From Anabaena lutea FACHB-196 (GTDB lineage: Bacteria; Cyanobacteriota; Cyanobacteriia; Cyanobacteriales; Nostocaceae): DNA of 64,000 bases. Under the pieces are notes generated by a model, which was not told the DNA's origin, did no database searches, and saw nothing but the letters and a program-made list of their open reading frames with translations. The DNA lies in the NCBI RefSeq assembly GCF_014698305.1, contig NZ_JACJST010000003.1:1-64000 (forward strand), read 5' to 3'. Of this stretch, positions 61,163-64,000 are shown piece after piece. The translations under genes and the position numbers were made by a program. Positions within the stretch are counted from its first letter, which is position 1. Each line of letters begins with the position of its first letter.

Positions 61163-61409
61163 AATTATGTGCCTCATCTGAGGGAATTGTTTTCTTTTTC
61201 ATTAGGAGGAAAGAGAAAGTGAAGAGTTATCTCTAGTAGTTTCCTTGGGAGTATCTAGAAGTTGAATGTAATGTTTGAAGAGAACATCTGAGACTACCCA
61301 AACTCTCTCAAAATTCAATTATTTTGAGGCAGTTATATCAGCTTTCTCTTTCCTCTAGTCAATGCAAGATTCAAATTAAATGGCTACCCAATTTATGGGT
61401 TTTATCCAC

Positions 61410-61640
61410 TTAAAATCTCCGCCGTCTACCTCTTTCGACATCGACATCGACATCAACATCAACATCACGTCCTCTACCACCTCTACCACCTCTACCACCT
61501 CTATCAAAATCGTCTTCATAGGGACCGTAGCTATAGCAGATTATTGGTCGACGAGACCTTTGTTGTCCTCCGGATAAAAGTTGTTGTTCTTCTGCTGATA
61601 GTTCTACAAGTAAATCAGATTGAATGTTTTGATTTGACAT
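61410..61640 (-). CDS. Double-glycine leader peptide 3: Arg/Gly and Asp-Val repeat core
   Basis: The 76-residue peptide has the same leader (...LLVELSAEEQQLLSGG, Gly24-Gly25). The core begins QQRSRRPIICYSYGPYEDDF, then has three GGR-like repeats and five DV repeats, ending RGRRRRF. GGR is encoded by a 9-bp tandem repeat and DV by a 6-bp repeat. TGAGGCTAACAATC precedes the ATG. An exported low-complexity peptide is predicted; the function is unknown. Confidence 0.85.
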   Translation of the reverse strand: MSNQNIQSDLLVELSAEEQQLLSGGQQRSRRPIICYSYGPYEDDFDRGGRGGRGGRGRDVDVDVDVDVERGRRRRF

Positions 61641-61942
61641 GATTGTTAGCCTCAATTTATGAACAGGTGAATAACACCTATGCTTCTTTTATAAACATTC
61701 ATTCTTAGAAATTAATGACTCCCTAGTTATAAATTTAATACAACTTAAGTTCTTCCTAGGTTCTAATAATTTCAGATGAATATCTTTCTTTTAACTGATG
61801 TTTATTGTTTATATATCTATTTAAAAATAAAGCTATAATATAGAATTAGAAATGTTTTATTGATTTAATCAAGCAACAAAAAATGTAGAGAAAACATAAA
61901 GCTATCTCTACAAAAAGATGTTTGAATTTAATTCTGGCTATT
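61641..61942. other. Spacer between peptide genes 3 and 4
   Basis: This 302 bp AT-rich spacer contains the TGTAGAGA/TCTCTACA hairpin at 61884-61912 and otherwise nothing I can identify. Confidence 0.6.
61884..61912. terminator. TGTAGAGA/TCTCTACA hairpin after peptide gene 4
   Basis: An 8-bp perfect stem (61884-61891 with 61905-61912) lies 30 bp beyond the stop of peptide 4 on the minus strand. It may partially terminate or protect the transcript. Confidence 0.55.
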
Positions 61943-62269
61943 TTATGAAAATAAATTATTTAGAAGATTGGGTAATAAATTACTCAATTTATCACTATTA
62001 GAACTAATTGTTAGCAACCCAAACGTGAAAGAAAGTCCTATAGTGAGTTGGGAGAATTTATATTTGGTGGTTTGTGAGGTAGAATCACCTGAAGCGAGAG
62101 TTACATCACTTTCTCCTTCAGTTTCGATATCAGTTTTTTGGAAGAATAACTTACTTTCACCTAATAGATCTAACATAGGAAATATCTGCCCACCAACTAG
62201 AGATTCTTGCTCGGTATCAGAAAGATATTTAAATAATTGAGGATGATTCAATCGAGTATGTTTAGGCAT
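61943..62269 (-). CDS. Double-glycine leader peptide 4: longer hydrophobic core
   Basis: The 108-residue protein has a related but divergent leader, FKYLSDTEQESLVGG (Gly26-Gly27). Its 81-residue core is mixed: QIFPMLDLLGESKLFFQ, a polar Thr/Ser segment, then LTIGLSFTFGLLTISS (a membrane-length hydrophobic stretch) and a Leu/Asn-rich end. It could be a bacteriocin-like pore former or a structural peptide. GCAAGGAGTAATCAT precedes the start. It is the peptide gene nearest the transporter (75 bp). Confidence 0.8.
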   Translation of the reverse strand: MPKHTRLNHPQLFKYLSDTEQESLVGGQIFPMLDLLGESKLFFQKTDIETEGESDVTLASGDSTSQTTKYKFSQLTIGLSFTFGLLTISSNSDKLSNLLPNLLNNLFS

Positions 62270-62344
62270 ATGATTACTCCTTGCACAAGTAACTAGGTTG
62301 GGTTAAACTATGGCAGAATAGCAGAAAGTTCTGAAAATATTAAT

Positions 62345-64000
62345 TTATACAGTCAAAAACTGCAAATGCTCTCCAGGTTTTGATAAAAATGTATCAGGAG
62401 TGCCTTGAATTTGTATCTGACCTTTTTCTATGAGAACAATCCAATTAGCGCGATGGATAACGCTAGGACGATGGGTAATTAAAATTGTGGTTTTACCTGT
62501 GCGATATTCCAAAAGACGATCTAGAACATGAGCTTCACTCATGGGGTCTAGTCCAGCGGTAGCTTCATCTAAAATGAGTATAGGTGGATTTTTGATAATT
62601 CCGCGTGCGATCGCTAATCTTTGTCTTTGTCCACCTGAAAGATTTGCTCCAAATTCCCCTAATACGGTTTGATATTTATTCGGTAATTGACTGATAAAAC
62701 CATCTGCATCAGCAATATCACAAGCTTGAACAATCTCTTCAAAAGAAATATTAGGTGTGCCTAAACGGAAGTTTTCCAAAATTGAACGACTCCAAAAATG
62801 AGGTTCTTGGGGTACATAAACTACTTGTTGTCGGTAACAATCTAAGGCAATATCTTGAATATTAAAAAAACCGATGCGGATATTACCAGATTCTGGTACA
62901 TATAAACCAGCTAATAATTTAGCTAAAGTGCTTTTACCACAACCTGATTTACCAATTAAAGCAATTACTTTTCCTCCAGGAATCTGGATAGAAAAATCAT
63001 CTAATAAGTCAACTCTGCCTGGGTGATGAAATTTGAGATGGGAACAACTAATATCTGCATTACTGGAAATTTGGGCAATTGGCTTTTGACTTCCTCCTAC
63101 TACTTCTGGTGTGGCATCAATAACTTCTAATAATCGAGAAACTGCGGTTTGGGAGCGAAAATATTCATCAACGAAGCCAACTAATGAATTAATTAAAGCT
63201 AAAACATTAACTTGTAAAGCATTAAAAGCTAACATTTGTCCAATGCTTAAATCGCCTTTAATTACTAAAAGACTCCCAAATCCTAGTAAAATGACACCAC
63301 CAATTGTAGATATAAGTCTAGCAATAGTACCATTAATAATTGCTATTTGAACTGTGCTAAAAGCAAGATTAGCCAGACGACCAAAACGACTTTGAAATTC
63401 ATCCCAAAATTGAGGAGCAGCATTTGTAGTTTTAATTACCTGTGCGCCTTTAAATGTTTCTACTAAAACACCCTGATTTTCTGCTCCTAAGACTAAGAGA
63501 CTTCGGGTTTTTTGTTGAAGAATGGGTAAGAAAGGTAAGGTAGATAAAGTTATGAAACTAGCAATTAATAAGACTGCTATTGTTAATTGCCAGCTATAAA
63601 ATAACATTAAGCATAAAGAAATAACAGCGATAAAAAACTGGCTCGGTAAAACAATGACAATTTGTGATACTAATTGGTTAATTTCACTAATATCTCGGAG
63701 TCGGCTTGTGATTTCACCACTTCGACGAGATTCATAATAATTTAAGGGTAATTGGAGAAGTTTTTTGCCAAATTCTAGAACTAAGCCTAATTGTAATCTC
63801 TGCCCAAAATGAGAAATCATTAAGGCTTGAAATACTTGCAAACCTCCACTGAATAAGCTCATGACGACAACTGCGGAAACTACAACAGTAAGTAATTGCA
63901 CATCTCCTCGAACTAGAACATCATCTGTGAGTAATTGAATTAAAACAGGAGTTCCTAGAGCTAGTAAACCCAGGACGATATTGATCATTAAAACCTGAGT
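62345..64000 (-). CDS. ABC exporter of the peptidase-containing/HlyB type (partial, cut by window edge)
   Basis: The visible 551 residues include the transmembrane domain (NYYESRRSGEITSRLRD is the conserved cytosolic loop) and an ATPase with Walker A GKSGCGKSTL, signature LSGGQRQR, Walker B ILILDEAT and H-loop ITHR. The frame is open to base 64000, so the N-terminus lies outside. Exporters of double-glycine peptides carry an N-terminal C39 peptidase domain there, which would cleave after the GG of the four downstream leaders; this is predicted, not seen. All five genes share one strand and probably an operon. Confidence 0.88.
   Translation of the reverse strand, partial: TQVLMINIVLGLLALGTPVLIQLLTDDVLVRGDVQLLTVVVSAVVVMSLFSGGLQVFQALMISHFGQRLQLGLVLEFGKKLLQLPLNYYESRRSGEITSRLRDISEINQLVSQIVIVLPSQFFIAVISLCLMLFYSWQLTIAVLLIASFITLSTLPFLPILQQKTRSLLVLGAENQGVLVETFKGAQVIKTTNAAPQFWDEFQSRFGRLANLAFSTVQIAIINGTIARLISTIGGVILLGFGSLLVIKGDLSIGQMLAFNALQVNVLALINSLVGFVDEYFRSQTAVSRLLEVIDATPEVVGGSQKPIAQISSNADISCSHLKFHHPGRVDLLDDFSIQIPGGKVIALIGKSGCGKSTLAKLLAGLYVPESGNIRIGFFNIQDIALDCYRQQVVYVPQEPHFWSRSILENFRLGTPNISFEEIVQACDIADADGFISQLPNKYQTVLGEFGANLSGGQRQRLAIARGIIKNPPILILDEATAGLDPMSEAHVLDRLLEYRTGKTTILITHRPSVIHRANWIVLIEKGQIQIQGTPDTFLSKPGEHLQFLTV

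Noticed and set aside
61380-61577. Ser/Thr/Ile-rich plus-strand ORF
   Set aside because: It is antisense to the repeat core of peptide 3 and has no start signal.

Overview
This 64 kb window is chromosomal DNA of a cyanobacterium, most likely a filamentous Nostocales (Anabaena/Nostoc-like). Evidence: photosystem II genes psbZ, psbH, psbN and psbX; Ycf66, Ycf19 (YGGT), CcsA and Ycf21-type chorismate lyase; a cyAbrB regulator; an RRM RNA-binding protein beside rpsU; frequent HIP1 octamers (GCGATCGC); and many short tandem repeats of 7-8 bp. Genus is inferred only. No rRNA operon or CRISPR array was seen. Two tRNAs are present: Gly(GCC) and Leu(GAG).

Layout. 0-5 kb: pentapeptide-repeat protein, an unknown protein with an internal duplication, and a DHH-CBS-CCA-transferase fusion. 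5-9 kb: psbZ-ribH, tRNA-Gly, a small membrane protein and proA. 8.7-11.5 kb is accessory: UPF0175/DUF3368 toxin-antitoxin pair, a broken kinase gene with a G-rich repeat, a retropepsin-like protease with a small partner, and a Uma2 nuclease. 11.6-16 kb: metF, trpS, a TPR remnant, mobA and a periplasmic binding lipoprotein. 16-23 kb is a metal block: Ftr1 permease, ferritin-like protein, HHH lipoprotein and two-domain multicopper oxidase on the minus strand, divergent from cbiMNQO on the plus strand across a shared promoter region with Fur-like sequences. 23-33.6 kb: GT39 glycosyltransferase, methyltransferase, two conserved unknowns, rpsU and rbp, CysQ, DUF218, PfkB kinase, DUF29, bacterial PH protein, a long-palindrome mobile element, and rsmI.

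33.7-46 kb: a secreted protein with two PhoA-type phosphatase domains and an RTX tail, a second rpsU, pth-tatA, psbH/psbN, a TonB-like protein divergent from ExbD, ccsA, a DUF3352 protein and chorismate lyase. 46-59 kb: tRNA-Leu, accC, YGGT, psbX, ycf66, two short TolB-like lipoproteins, sdhB, a 1.6 kb gene-free stretch before cyabrB, a CPBP protease, a geranylgeranyl-reductase-family enzyme, pyrH-frr, a peroxiredoxin-like protein and an alpha/beta hydrolase.

60.2-64 kb is the most interesting part. Four small minus-strand genes encode peptides with double-glycine leaders; three share an almost identical 25-residue leader ending LSAEEQ(Q/E)(L/V)L(S/A)GG. Their cores are unrelated: a Gly/Arg/Trp/Tyr 9-residue repeat, a Cys-rich core, an Arg/Gly plus Asp-Val repeat core, and a hydrophobic one. 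They lie downstream of an ABC exporter cut by the window edge. This looks like a secreted-peptide (RiPP or bacteriocin-like) locus whose cores diversify through tandem repeats. No modifying enzyme is visible inside the window.

Intergenic DNA is rich in dispersed repeats. These include two copies of a ~110 bp element bounded by CTAGTAC/GTACTAG, one ~255 bp palindromic element, GTAGAGA hairpins, and two segments that resemble right ends (omega-RNA regions) of IS200/IS605 elements without any tnpB.
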